Shown: positions 29,672 through 38,108 of the stretch, one piece after another
Layout of the letters: each line of letters opens with the position of its first letter
Position numbering within the stretch: position 1 is the stretch's first letter
DNA from: Amycolatopsis sp. WQ 127309
GTDB taxonomy: Bacteria > Actinomycetota > Actinomycetes > Mycobacteriales > Pseudonocardiaceae
DNA: 64,000 nt
Assembly (NCBI RefSeq): GCF_023023025.1
Contig: NZ_CP095481.1
Coordinates: 5,593,001-5,657,000, forward strand
Direction: 5' to 3'
Notes under the pieces: model-generated
Databases searched by the model: none
Seen by the model: the letters and a program-made list of their open reading frames with translations, nothing else
Told to the model about the DNA's origin: nothing
Position numbers and translations under genes: made by a program

Positions 29672-31354
29672 TCAGTAGCCGGAGGTCGAGGCGCCGATCT
29701 TCGTGTCGGCGTCGATCAGGATCTGGCCACCGACGATGACCAGCCGGTAACCGTGCCTGCCGCCCGCGACGTTCACGTTCATCACGAGCGCGCCGTCGGC
29801 CTCGTTGCCGCCCGAGTCGGCGCGCGCGGTGTTGACCAGGCCGAGGTTCTTCTTGTTGTCGGCCCAGTAGTCCTGGTACTTCTGCTCGTCGCCGTAGACC
29901 GCCTGAGCGGCCGGGGTGAGCTGGTTCCAGTGGCTCGCCGGGTCGCCGAAGTAGTCGATGATCAGGTTGCCCGCCGAACCGTAGTTCGTGAGCCGGCTCT
30001 CGGTCGGGGTCTTGCCCAGCGCCGCGGAGACGTTCGAGTTGCTGCTCGGGGCACCGGTGCTCTTCGGCGCGGTGCCGGGTGCGCTGGTCTGGGCGCCCGG
30101 TGACTGGGCGGTCTGGTCGCCGCCCGTGCCGCCGCCACTGGAGTTGACCATCACGAAGATGATCACCGCGACCACGATCACCGCGGCGCCGGCGCCCGCG
30201 AAGATCGCGTACTTGCGCTTGTTGTCCGGCTTGGCCGTGCCCGACGAGTACTGGGGCGCCCTGGCCGACGGCGCCGAAGCCGCGGGAACCGGCCTGGGCG
30301 GGGTGTTCGGCGGCGCGGCCGCGGACCGCATCGGCATGAACGCGGCGGTCGGGCGCGGCGGGTTCGACGGCGCCTTGCCCGCGGGCACCGGCGTGCCGAC
30401 CGGCGGTGACGGCGGTGCCTGCTGCTGATCGGAGCGCTGCCACGGCGGACGGTCGCCGCTGTCCGCCGGGGGAGCGGCGGGCCTGCGGCCCCCGCCACCC
30501 GAGAGCAGCGGCGGTGACGCCGACATGCCGCCCGGCTCGGTCCGGGCCAGCGCGGCCAGCCGCTCGCGGGCCTCGGCCATGGACGGGCGCTCGCCCGGTT
30601 CGCTGCGCAGCAGGCTCATCAGCAGCGCGGTGGCCCCGCCCGCCTGCACCGGCGGGTTGATCTGGCCGTTGGCGGCCGCGTAGAGCAGCGCGAGCTGGTT
30701 GGTCGTGTTGCCGTAGGGCGTGGTGCCCTCGATGGCCTGGTAGAGGGTCGCGCCGAGGGCGAAGACGTCGGAGCTGGGCACCGGGTCGGCGCCGCGCGCC
30801 AGCTCGGGCGCGAGGTAGGCGGGCGTGCCGCCGATCAGGCCGGTCGCCGTCAGCGTCATGTCGCCGGCCGCGCGCGAGATGCCGAAGTCGGTGATCTTCG
30901 CGGTGCCGGTCTCGTCGATGAGGATGTTGCCGGGCTTGACGTCGCGGTGGACGATCCCGGCGCGGTGCGCGGCGACCAGCGCCGACGCCACCTGCTCGCC
31001 GATCCGCGCGATCCGGCCGAGGGGCAGCGTGCCCTCCTCGGAGAGGATGGTGGAGAGGCTCGGCCCGTTGAGGTACTCCATCACCAGGCACGGGTCGCCG
31101 TTGTGCTCGGCGATGTCGAACACCACGATGGCGTTCGGGTGCTGGAACCGGGCGGCGTTCTTCGCCTCGCGCATGGCGCGCTGGCGCATGTTGTCGCGCT
31201 CGGTCTCGGAGACGCCCGGCTGGGGCAGGATCTGCTTGATCGCCACGGTGCGCTCGAGGCGCACGTCGGTCGCGCGCCACACGACTCCCATGGCACCGCT
31301 TCCGATGTGCTCGACGAGGCGGTAGTGCCCCGCGATCAGCTGACCGGTGTCGAT
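29672..31354 (-). CDS. Serine/threonine protein kinase with transmembrane segment; apparent non-canonical start
   Basis: A PknB-type kinase of about 560 aa. Kinase domain: glycine loop 'HIGSGAMGVVW', ATP Lys in 'TVAIKQIL', catalytic 'IVHRDVKPGNIL', 'DFGISRAAG', 'GTPAYLAPE'. A Pro/Ala-rich juxtamembrane linker leads to a membrane segment (about 382-403) and an exported C-terminal domain ('NYGSAGNLIIDYFG', 'YRLVIVGGQILID'). The glycine loop lies upstream of the first ATG (31291), and no ATG, GTG or TTG exists in frame between the preceding stop and it. AGGAG at 31363-31367 sits 8 bases before ATC at 31352-31354, the best-placed start; GTC at 31358-31360 aligns with the expected 'VAIDTGQLIAGHY'. 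Confidence 0.85.
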   Translation of the reverse strand: MDTGQLIAGHYRLVEHIGSGAMGVVWRATDVRLERTVAIKQILPQPGVSETERDNMRQRAMREAKNAARFQHPNAIVVFDIAEHNGDPCLVMEYLNGPSLSTILSEEGTLPLGRIARIGEQVASALVAAHRAGIVHRDVKPGNILIDETGTAKITDFGISRAAGDMTLTATGLIGGTPAYLAPELARGADPVPSSDVFALGATLYQAIEGTTPYGNTTNQLALLYAAANGQINPPVQAGGATALLMSLLRSEPGERPSMAEARERLAALARTEPGGMSASPPLLSGGGGRRPAAPPADSGDRPPWQRSDQQQAPPSPPVGTPVPAGKAPSNPPRPTAAFMPMRSAAAPPNTPPRPVPAASAPSARAPQYSSGTAKPDNKRKYAIFAGAGAAVIVVAVIIFVMVNSSGGGTGGDQTAQSPGAQTSAPGTAPKSTGAPSSNSNVSAALGKTPTESRLTNYGSAGNLIIDYFGDPASHWNQLTPAAQAVYGDEQKYQDYWADNKKNLGLVNTARADSGGNEADGALVMNVNVAGGRHGYRLVIVGGQILIDADTKIGASTSGY

Positions 31355-31457
31355 GGCGACTGCTCCTGACGAAATTCCCGGTGATGGTGACCCTGCTCAG
31401 CGCGTACCCGCTTCGCGCACCCGATCGAGTGTAGCGGGCGGCCGTGTGCTGTTCGCG

Positions 31458-32132
31458 TCAGCCAGCCGGACCGGCGGGCTCCGGTTCGGGTACCGGTGCC
31501 ACCGGCGCCCGTTTCCGGAACACCCTGACCAGCCCGATCGCCCCGGCCAGCGCGAAGACGCCGTAACAGGCGAGCAGCGCGGGCGGCGTGTCGCCGGTCA
31601 AGACGTCCCCGAGCACGACCACCGCGACGGTGCCGGGCACGCTTCCCAGCAGCGTACCCGCCAGATACGGGGTCAGCCGTACGGACGACACCCCGCAGAG
31701 GTAACTGAAGGGCGCGAAGGGCACTACGGGTATGAGTCGCAGCGACGTGATGGCCAGGACGCCACCGTCGGAGAGCCGGTCGTTGACCGCCCGCACCGAC
31801 GTGCGGTGCAGGTGCCGCGTGACGAGGTCGCGGCCGAGCAGCCGGGCCAGCCCGAACGACAGGCCGGCCGCGATGGTCGTGGCGACGAGCCCGATCGCGA
31901 TCCCGGCCGCGGTGCCGACCAGCAGGCCGGCCGCCAGGTTGAACACCGTCCGCGGGATCGGGATCACGGTGAGCAGCGAGTACGCGACGAACAGGATGAG
32001 CGGGGTGGCCGGGCCGGTGGCCGCCGCCCAGGCGCGCAGCTCGGCCGGCCCCGGGATCGGCACCAGCACCGCGGTCGCCGCGAACAGGGCGAGCACGGCG
32101 AGCGCGACGATCATCTTGGTGCGGCCGGACAC
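31458..32132 (-). CDS. TVP38/TMEM64 (DedA-like) family membrane protein
   Basis: A 224-aa integral membrane protein. About five hydrophobic segments are visible, e.g. 'MIVALAVLALFAATAVLVPI', 'PLILFVAYSLLTVIPIPRTV' and 'LLVGTAAGIAIGLVATTIAA'. The family motif region 'RLIPVVPFAPFSYLCG' followed by 'YLAGTLLGSVPGTVAVV' marks the VTT domain with a re-entrant loop. Studied relatives take part in lipid scrambling or membrane homeostasis; no substrate can be assigned. It is divergent from the LigD-like gene with a perfect 24-bp palindrome between them. Confidence 0.88.
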   Translation of the reverse strand: MSGRTKMIVALAVLALFAATAVLVPIPGPAELRAWAAATGPATPLILFVAYSLLTVIPIPRTVFNLAAGLLVGTAAGIAIGLVATTIAAGLSFGLARLLGRDLVTRHLHRTSVRAVNDRLSDGGVLAITSLRLIPVVPFAPFSYLCGVSSVRLTPYLAGTLLGSVPGTVAVVVLGDVLTGDTPPALLACYGVFALAGAIGLVRVFRKRAPVAPVPEPEPAGPAG

Positions 32133-32148
32133 CCGTTCGAGGTTACAG

Positions 32149-32172
32149 CGTCACTTTCACGTGAAAGTGACG
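32149..32172. promoter_or_regulatory. Perfect 24-bp loop-less palindrome in a divergent promoter region
   Basis: CGTCACTTTCAC is followed directly by its reverse complement. It lies 17 bases upstream of the TVP38 start (32132) and 48 bases upstream of the LigD-like start (32220). A loop-less palindrome in a divergent region is more like an operator than a terminator, but no regulator gene is adjacent. Confidence 0.5.
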
Positions 32173-32219
32173 GCGTTCTCGCGGGAGCCGGGCGGCGCGA
32201 TCACCGCTAGCGTGGCCGC

Positions 32220-33245
32220 ATGCCCAAGCACGGTGACCCGGTGACCTACGAGGTGGGCGGGCGCAGCGTCCGCGTCTCCAGCCCGGACAAGGTGTACTTC
32301 CCGCAGCGCGGCATCACCAAGCGGCAGGTCGTCGAGTACTACCTGGCGGTCGGCGAGCCGCTGCTGCGCGCGATCGGCGAGCGGCCCACGACGCTGAAGC
32401 GCTACGTCGACGGCGTCGAGGGCGACTGGTTCTACGCCAAGCGCCTGCCGAAGGGCGCGCCGGACTGGGTGGAGACCGCCGAGATCACGTTCCCCTCGGG
32501 CCGCAAGGCCGCCGAGGTGTGCCCGACCGAGCCGGCCGTGTTCGCGTGGGCGGCCAACCTCGGGACGTTCGACTTCCACCCGTGGCCGGTCCGGCGCCCG
32601 GACGTCGATCACCCGGACGAGCTGCGGATCGACGTCGACCCGCCGGACCGCGCCGGGTTCGCCGACGCCGTCGAGGTCGCGCAGGTCGTCCGCGAGGTGC
32701 TGGAGGCCGCCGGGCTGACGGGCTACCCGAAGACGTCCGGCGGGCGCGGCGTGCACGTGCTGGTCCGGATCCGCCCGGAGTGGGACTTCGTCCAGGTGCG
32801 CCACGCGGTGATCGCGCTGGGCCGCGAGGTCGAGCGCCGGATCCCGGACAAGGCGACGATCTCCTGGTGGAAGGAGGAACGCGGCGGCCGCGTCTTCCTC
32901 GACTACAACCAGGCGGCCCGCGACCGCACGGTCGCCTCCAGCTGGTCGGTCCGCGGCACCCCACGAGCGACGGTCTCCACCCCGCTGACGTGGGACATGC
33001 TGCCGGAGGTCGATGCGGACGACTTCGACGTCCTGACGGTCCCGGACTTCCTGGCCGAACACGGCGACCTGCACGCGCACCTGGACGACAAGGCGTTCGG
33101 CCTGGAGACGGCACTGGAGTGGTACGACCGCGACCTGCGCGACCACGGGCTCGGCGACCTGCCTTATCCGCCGGACTACCCGAAGATGCCGGGGGAGCCG
33201 AAGCGGGTCCAGCCGAGCAAGGCCCGCCCGGAGCCGGAGGCCTGA
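32220..33245 (+). CDS. LigD-type polymerase/primase domain protein (NHEJ)
   Basis: A 341-aa stand-alone polymerase of the archaeo-eukaryotic primase fold used in non-homologous end joining. Motifs: 'LSSPDKVYFPQRGITKRQVV' type head, 'RYVDGVEGDWFYAKR', the catalytic Asp pair in 'ELRIDVDPP', 'KTSGGRGVHVLVRI' and 'FLDYNQAARDRTVASSWSVR'. It lacks ligase and nuclease domains, so the LigD functions are split; a LigC-type ligase lies at 43175-44254. ATG 32220 follows a short GC-rich leader. Confidence 0.92.
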   Translation: MPKHGDPVTYEVGGRSVRVSSPDKVYFPQRGITKRQVVEYYLAVGEPLLRAIGERPTTLKRYVDGVEGDWFYAKRLPKGAPDWVETAEITFPSGRKAAEVCPTEPAVFAWAANLGTFDFHPWPVRRPDVDHPDELRIDVDPPDRAGFADAVEVAQVVREVLEAAGLTGYPKTSGGRGVHVLVRIRPEWDFVQVRHAVIALGREVERRIPDKATISWWKEERGGRVFLDYNQAARDRTVASSWSVRGTPRATVSTPLTWDMLPEVDADDFDVLTVPDFLAEHGDLHAHLDDKAFGLETALEWYDRDLRDHGLGDLPYPPDYPKMPGEPKRVQPSKARPEPEA

Positions 33246-33246
33246 C

Positions 33247-33870
33247 TCAGGGTTTCCGGCAGCTGACGCCGGTCACGGTCGCCGTGGGCGCGACCTTGGT
33301 GCTCTTGGTGGACATGACGGTGCGGTCGACGCGGTAGGAGGAACCGCCCTGGGAGTAGGCGGTCTCGATCAGCTCGCCGGAGTCGTCCCCCGAGATGCTG
33401 TAGGTGATGTCGCAGTCCCACAGCAGGGTGCTCGCGCCGAGCATGCTGAGCTTCGGCTCGACGACGACGTTGCAGCCCGCGGAGCCGAAGCACTGCTTGG
33501 ACACGACGGTGAGGGCGACGGAGTAGTCCTTCGCCGCCGGCTCCGGCAGCAGGGGCTCGGTGCTGGTCGGCGCGACCAGCTCGGGAATGGACGGGCTGGT
33601 GGTGGCGGGGGCGACGGCGTCGCGCGGGCGCACCTGGCCGTCGGCCGACACCCACGTCCCGCCGGGGCCGGCGCACGGGGCATGCTGCGCCTTGTCCAGG
33701 CACGGGCCGGAGGCGGCCTTGCCGACCACGACCACCACGGCGATGCCGGCCACCAGCAGCGGCAGGGCGACCAACGCGGCGACGGCCCACGGCCACTTCT
33801 TGCGCGGCGGCTTGGGGGCGGGCGGTGCGTAGTACGGCAGCGGCGGGCCGGTCGGAGTCGGAACGGACAT
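33247..33870 (-). CDS. Secreted/anchored protein of unknown function
   Basis: A 207-aa protein. The head is Pro-rich ('PTPTGPPLPYYAPPAPKPPR'), followed by a basic stretch and one membrane segment at about 31-50 ('WAVAALVALPLLVAGIAVVV'). The exported domain has five cysteines ('GPCLDKAQHAPCAG', 'SKQCFGSAGCNVVV', 'LLWDCDITYS') and ends 'TGVSCRKP', so disulfides are likely. ATG 33870 has a clear GGAGGAAACC ribosome site; the frame extension to 33996 is discarded. No family recognised. It converges on the LigD-like gene with one base between stops. Confidence 0.75.
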   Translation of the reverse strand: MSVPTPTGPPLPYYAPPAPKPPRKKWPWAVAALVALPLLVAGIAVVVVVGKAASGPCLDKAQHAPCAGPGGTWVSADGQVRPRDAVAPATTSPSIPELVAPTSTEPLLPEPAAKDYSVALTVVSKQCFGSAGCNVVVEPKLSMLGASTLLWDCDITYSISGDDSGELIETAYSQGGSSYRVDRTVMSTKSTKVAPTATVTGVSCRKP

Positions 33871-34214
33871 GGTTTCCTCCCGTGACGGTGTGCGAGGACA
33901 GACGCCACGACCAATCGCGTTGTTACTCAGCGAGACCAGTCCGTGCCGAAAACCGGCACGGACTGTAACCATCGCCACAGGGGTGCCGGGCGCCACTCGC
34001 GCTCGGCGAAAGTGGTCAAAACCTTTATCGGTTTCCCGCCCGAAAAGAACGCGGAGTGATCACCCAAGCGCGCGGTGTCGCCTATAGGGTCACAAATGTT
34101 GCACGGCCGAGTTCGGCGTCACGATCATGGACTCGAACGGCGTAACGTGCGGTCCCGAATCGACGACTCCCCGGGACAATGCCGGGGGCGGGCTCGACCA
34201 GAGGGAGGCCCTTC
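33871..34214. other. 344-bp intergenic region between divergent genes
   Basis: It separates the minus-strand secreted protein and the plus-strand DUF6221 gene and must contain both promoters. GC is lower around 34020-34100. I see no gene, no strong hairpin and no repeat here. Confidence 0.6.
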
Positions 34215-34607
34215 GTGGACGACCTGATCGCATTCCTCGCCGCGCGCGTGGGCGCGCGGCAGGCGTTGATCATGCAGGCCGTCAACAAGGCCAAGGGCGG
34301 CGACACGATGAACCGCGGCGAGACGAAGGTCGCCGTGGAGCAGCGGATCCGCGGGCTGACCGACCTGGACCTCGACGCCGTCAACCAGATGATCAACGAG
34401 ATCGAGGCGACCCGGCGGATCCTGCTCGCCCACCGCACGACGGTGTCCGAGAAGGTCCCCGGCTTTCCGCTCTACGGCAGCGAATACTGGTGTGAGACCT
34501 GCCACGTGCCCGCCGACGAGGCCGGCTCGAACTGGTGCCTCACGCTGCGCCTGCTGGCGCTGCCCTACGCCGACCACGCGGACTACAGCGAGCGCTGGCG
34601 CCCCTGA
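34215..34607 (+). CDS. DUF6221-family protein
   Basis: A 130-aa protein starting at GTG 34215, preceded by GAGGGAGG at a good distance. It reads 'VDDLIAFLAARVGARQALIM', a helix 'AVNQMINEIEATRRILLAHR', a Cys/His group 'YWCETCHVPADEAGSNWC', and the hallmark end 'LRLLALPYADHADYSERW'. I recognise this as DUF6221, a family common in actinomycetes and of unknown function; the Cys/His group may bind zinc. Confidence 0.8.
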   Translation: MDDLIAFLAARVGARQALIMQAVNKAKGGDTMNRGETKVAVEQRIRGLTDLDLDAVNQMINEIEATRRILLAHRTTVSEKVPGFPLYGSEYWCETCHVPADEAGSNWCLTLRLLALPYADHADYSERWRP

Positions 34608-34643
34608 CGGGAATCCCGTCGCGCGCCGGGCGTTGCACCCGGT

Positions 34644-35636
34644 GTGAAGCTTTCCGTGCTCGACCGTTCGCCCGTGCGGCGCGGCAGCACCCCGGCGCGG
34701 GCGCTGCGCGACACCGTCGCCTTCGCCGCCGGCGTCGAACGGCTGGGCTACCACCGCTTCTGGGTGTCCGAGCACCACAGCGTGCCCGGGGTCGCCGGGT
34801 CCGCGCCGACCGTGCTGGCCGCGGCCGTCGCCGGGGCGACGTCGCGGATCCGCGTCGGCTCCGGCGGCGTGATGCTGCCGAACCACCGCCCGCTGGTCGT
34901 CGCCGAGCAGTTCGGCGTCCTCGAAGCGCTGCACCCGGGCCGGATCGACATGGGGCTGGGCCGTTCGGTCGGGTTCACCGGCGGGGTCCGGGAGGCGCTC
35001 GGCCACGGCAAGGACGCCGCCGACGACTTCGGCGCGCAGGTGCGGGAGCTGCTCGGGTTCTTCACCGGCGAGCACGGCTATCCCGGCGTGCACGCCTACC
35101 CGGCCGAGGGCGCCCGCGTCGCGCCGTTCCTGCTGGCCACCGGCTCCGGCGCGGACCTCGCCGCCGAGCTGGGGCTGCCGCTGGTGATCGCGCCGGTCCG
35201 CGGCGAACAGGCCCTGAAGGAAGCCGTGACGCGTTATCGCGACGGGTTCCGGCCGTCGGCGTGGGCGGGGGAGCCGTACGTCGTGGTCTCGACGGCCATC
35301 GCCGTCGCGGAGACGGCGGCCGACGCCCGGCACCTGCTCGTCTCGGAGGCCTGGGCCACGGTCTATTCGCGCTCCCACGGCGTCTTCCCGCCGCTGTCCC
35401 CGCCCGCGGAGGTCCTGGCCCTGCCGATGACCGACCGCGAACGCCGGCGCCTGGAGGAGACCCTGGACGGCCAGATCTCCGGCACCCCGGCCGAAGCCGG
35501 CGACCGGCTGGGCGAACTGCTCGAGACCACCGCGGCCGACGAAGTCCTCGCCACGACGGCGGCCTACGACCAATCCGCGCGGCTGGATTCTTTCGCGGCC
35601 CTGGCCGAGTTGGCCGATCTTCGCGTTCCTGCCTGA
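34644..35636 (+). CDS. LLM-class flavin-dependent oxidoreductase (MsnO8 type)
   Basis: A 330-aa bacterial-luciferase-like monooxygenase. 'LGYHRFWVSEHHSVPGVAGS' and 'RIRVGSGGVMLPNHRPLVVAEQF' are the typical motifs of the MsnO8 branch, followed by 'LHPGRIDMGLGRS'. It probably uses FMNH2 supplied by a separate reductase. The start is GTG 34644, 36 bases after the DUF6221 gene. Substrate unknown; it stands alone. Confidence 0.9.
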   Translation: MKLSVLDRSPVRRGSTPARALRDTVAFAAGVERLGYHRFWVSEHHSVPGVAGSAPTVLAAAVAGATSRIRVGSGGVMLPNHRPLVVAEQFGVLEALHPGRIDMGLGRSVGFTGGVREALGHGKDAADDFGAQVRELLGFFTGEHGYPGVHAYPAEGARVAPFLLATGSGADLAAELGLPLVIAPVRGEQALKEAVTRYRDGFRPSAWAGEPYVVVSTAIAVAETAADARHLLVSEAWATVYSRSHGVFPPLSPPAEVLALPMTDRERRRLEETLDGQISGTPAEAGDRLGELLETTAADEVLATTAAYDQSARLDSFAALAELADLRVPA

Positions 35637-35748
35637 ATTCCGTGAGCCGTCGACGAATTCGAGTGATACCGCGTCGGTGAATCAATATCCGGATGAATGG
35701 CCAACGTGTCGTCAATTGTCCGTGGATTCGAGGACGGCGTTCTCGCGA

Positions 35749-36411
35749 TCACCCGAGCACGAGGGGCAGCCGGGCGGTGAGAGTGCCCAGCGCCGCCTTC
35801 TCGGCCTCGGTCGGGGCGCGGCGGCCCGTGACCACCCGCAGCGCGTCCGTGTCGTCCAGCCGGTCGCTGATCGTCGTGCCGGCGAACTCCTCCAGCACCT
35901 GCCGGGTGTACGCCAGCCCCTCCGCGGGCGGCTCGGCCACCTCCGGCAGGTGCGCGACCAGGTCCAGGTGGTGCAGCGTCCACTCCACGACGTAGACGCC
36001 GAGGTAGTCGGCGACGGTGATCACGCGGTCGCACGTCTCCACGCGCTGCGCCGGATCCGCCGCGGCGGCCGCGCGGCCGGCGGCGGCAGCCAGGTCGTCG
36101 AAGTGGTGGCGGAGGCCGCCGGGGTCGCGGTAGGCGGCGGCGCCGCGGCGGACGAACGCCGTTTCCGCGTCGACGCCCGTCGGGAGGTCCGCGGGCCGCC
36201 AGTACGTCACCGCGTCCATGTCCGGCGCGGCGTCGGTCGGGGTCACCAGGGTGATCAGCACGTCCTGCGCGTCGATGACCAGGTGGAACACCAGGTCCTG
36301 CACCAGCCAGCCGGTGCAGCCCGACGGCCGGGCCCACTGGCCGCCCTCGAGACCGTCCACCGCCGCGCGCAACGCCGTCCACGACCGCGAGAAGAGATCC
36401 ACGTCGGCCAA
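35749..36411 (-). CDS. DinB-like / mycothiol-dependent maleylpyruvate isomerase-type protein
   Basis: A 220-aa four-helix-bundle protein of the TIGR03083 type. Motifs: 'QWARPSGCTGWLVQDLVFHL' near the start, 'VVEWTLHHLDLVAHL' with the second His pair, and a C-terminal helical part. The His residues normally bind a metal used with mycothiol, the actinobacterial thiol. The start is TTG 36411; GTG 36402 is the alternative. It precedes nothing obvious and lies downstream of the PucR gene, same strand, 9 bases apart, so it may be in its transcript. Confidence 0.82.
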   Translation of the reverse strand: MADVDLFSRSWTALRAAVDGLEGGQWARPSGCTGWLVQDLVFHLVIDAQDVLITLVTPTDAAPDMDAVTYWRPADLPTGVDAETAFVRRGAAAYRDPGGLRHHFDDLAAAAGRAAAAADPAQRVETCDRVITVADYLGVYVVEWTLHHLDLVAHLPEVAEPPAEGLAYTRQVLEEFAGTTISDRLDDTDALRVVTGRRAPTEAEKAALGTLTARLPLVLG

Positions 36412-36420
36412 GGTAGCGAC

Positions 36421-37983
36421 TCAGAGCCGCAGCTGCAGCTGGGTGAGGATGCGCTGCGCGGGGTCGCCGAAGTCCACACCGGACACTTCGGCCGCTCGCC
36501 GGACGCGGTACCGGACGGTGTTGGGGTGCACGTTCAGCGCCGCGGCGGCGGCGCGGACGTCGCCGAACGCGTCGAGCCAGCTCAGCACGGCGGGGACGAG
36601 GATGCCGCCGTGCTCGGCGTCGTGCGCCACCAGCGCCGTCAGCCGCGGGTCGCGGATCCGCGGCTGGTCGCCGAGGTGGGCCAGCACCTCCGACAGCAGC
36701 ACCTCGGCGCGGACGTCGGCCAGCGACGCGACGTCGGACGGCCAGTGCCCGCGCGCCATCGTGGCCAGGACGCGGTCGGCGTCCCCGCGCGAGGCGACGG
36801 CGTCGGACAGCCGCGGCACGACGCCGCCGAGCGCCGCCCGGACCGGGACGTCCAGGTGCCGGCGGGCCGCGCCGGCGATCTCGCGGGCCAGCGCCAGGAC
36901 GGCGGCGTCCGAGTGCTCGGGCAGGTCCGGCAGCAGCGCGTAGACGCGGCCGCCGATCACGCTCACCAGCGCGCTGCGCCGGTACGCGGCGGTGTGCACG
37001 GCGATCAGGTGCACCAGCTCGGCGCGCCGCAGCTGCCGGTTGTCCGATCGCTCCAGGGAGAACGCCAGCACCTGCGCCGGCCGCGACGGGTCGGCGCCGA
37101 TGTCGTCGGCGACGGACTCGGCGTCCAGCTTGCCTTCCAGCAAGCTCGCCAGGAGGTCCTCGCGCAGCCGCAGCTCGGGGCTGGGCAGGGTGCGGGCGCG
37201 GATCAGCTGCGGGGCGAGCGCGCGGCTCGCGCCGAGCAGCGCCAGCTCGGCCTGCTCGGTCAACGGCTGGGCGCCTTCCTGGACCCAGATCGTGCCGAGC
37301 GGCTGGGTGCCGGCGTGGATGCCCGCCGCGATCCGCCGCCGGATGCCGAGCTCCGGGCGCTCGTCGATCCGCACGATCCCCTCACCGGCGCGAAGCCGCT
37401 GGTAGACGCCCCATTCGCGGAGCAGCGCGAGGTAGCGTTCCGGGCCTTCGCGGCCGAGGATCGACAGCCGCCGCAGCTCGTCGACCTCGTCGCCGGCGCG
37501 GGAGTAGGCGAGCACGCGGCTGGCCGTGTCCTCGATGCTGACGAGCCCGCCGGTGAGGGTCGCAATCGTCTGCGCCAGGGCGAACAGGTCGCCGAGCACC
37601 TCGCCGCTCGCCGCCTCGCCGCCCGCGCGGGCGGCCTCGACGACGCCACGGGCGAGTGACTCCACTTGCTCCCAGCGGGCTTCGGCGCCGACGGTGAGGA
37701 GGGCGACGCCGGCGTCCGCGGCGACCTCGGAGCCGCCGGTGCCTTTGACCGCGACGGCCGCCGCGCCACCGCGGCCGGCCGCGCGGATCGCGGGTGCCGC
37801 GGCCCGCCCGCGCGCGCCGATGACCAGCACCAGGTCGCCGGGGCTCGCTTCCAAGGGGTCTTCGGGGTCGAGGATGACGACGTCCGAGATCGGCACGCCG
37901 AGGCCGTGCGGCGCTACGACGACCTCGACCAGCGGTTCGCCGAGGGTGGCGAGCACGTGCCGCAGCGACGTCCCGGCCGTCAC
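36421..37983 (-). CDS. PucR-family regulator, probable activator of proline catabolism
   Basis: A 520-aa regulator. The N-terminal PucR domain (about 1-130) holds 'PISDVVILDPEDPLEASPGD'; a GGDEF-like middle domain follows, and the C-terminal helix-turn-helix is 'DVRAAAAALNVHPNTVRYRV'. It is divergent from pruA-putA with 125 bases between the starts, and PucR proteins of this type control proline use in other actinobacteria (PruR). Target assignment is from position. GTG 37983 is the start. Confidence 0.88.
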   Translation of the reverse strand: MTAGTSLRHVLATLGEPLVEVVVAPHGLGVPISDVVILDPEDPLEASPGDLVLVIGARGRAAAPAIRAAGRGGAAAVAVKGTGGSEVAADAGVALLTVGAEARWEQVESLARGVVEAARAGGEAASGEVLGDLFALAQTIATLTGGLVSIEDTASRVLAYSRAGDEVDELRRLSILGREGPERYLALLREWGVYQRLRAGEGIVRIDERPELGIRRRIAAGIHAGTQPLGTIWVQEGAQPLTEQAELALLGASRALAPQLIRARTLPSPELRLREDLLASLLEGKLDAESVADDIGADPSRPAQVLAFSLERSDNRQLRRAELVHLIAVHTAAYRRSALVSVIGGRVYALLPDLPEHSDAAVLALAREIAGAARRHLDVPVRAALGGVVPRLSDAVASRGDADRVLATMARGHWPSDVASLADVRAEVLLSEVLAHLGDQPRIRDPRLTALVAHDAEHGGILVPAVLSWLDAFGDVRAAAAALNVHPNTVRYRVRRAAEVSGVDFGDPAQRILTQLQLRL

Positions 37984-38108
37984 CTGCGGGTCAGCCGATC
38001 GGACAAGCTCATGTCGGTGATTTTAGCCGTTCGGACAAACCCAGAACACGTGTCCGGGGTTACCGTTCGGGGCATCAGGACTTGGAAGAGCGCTGCAGAG
38101 GAGCCGCC

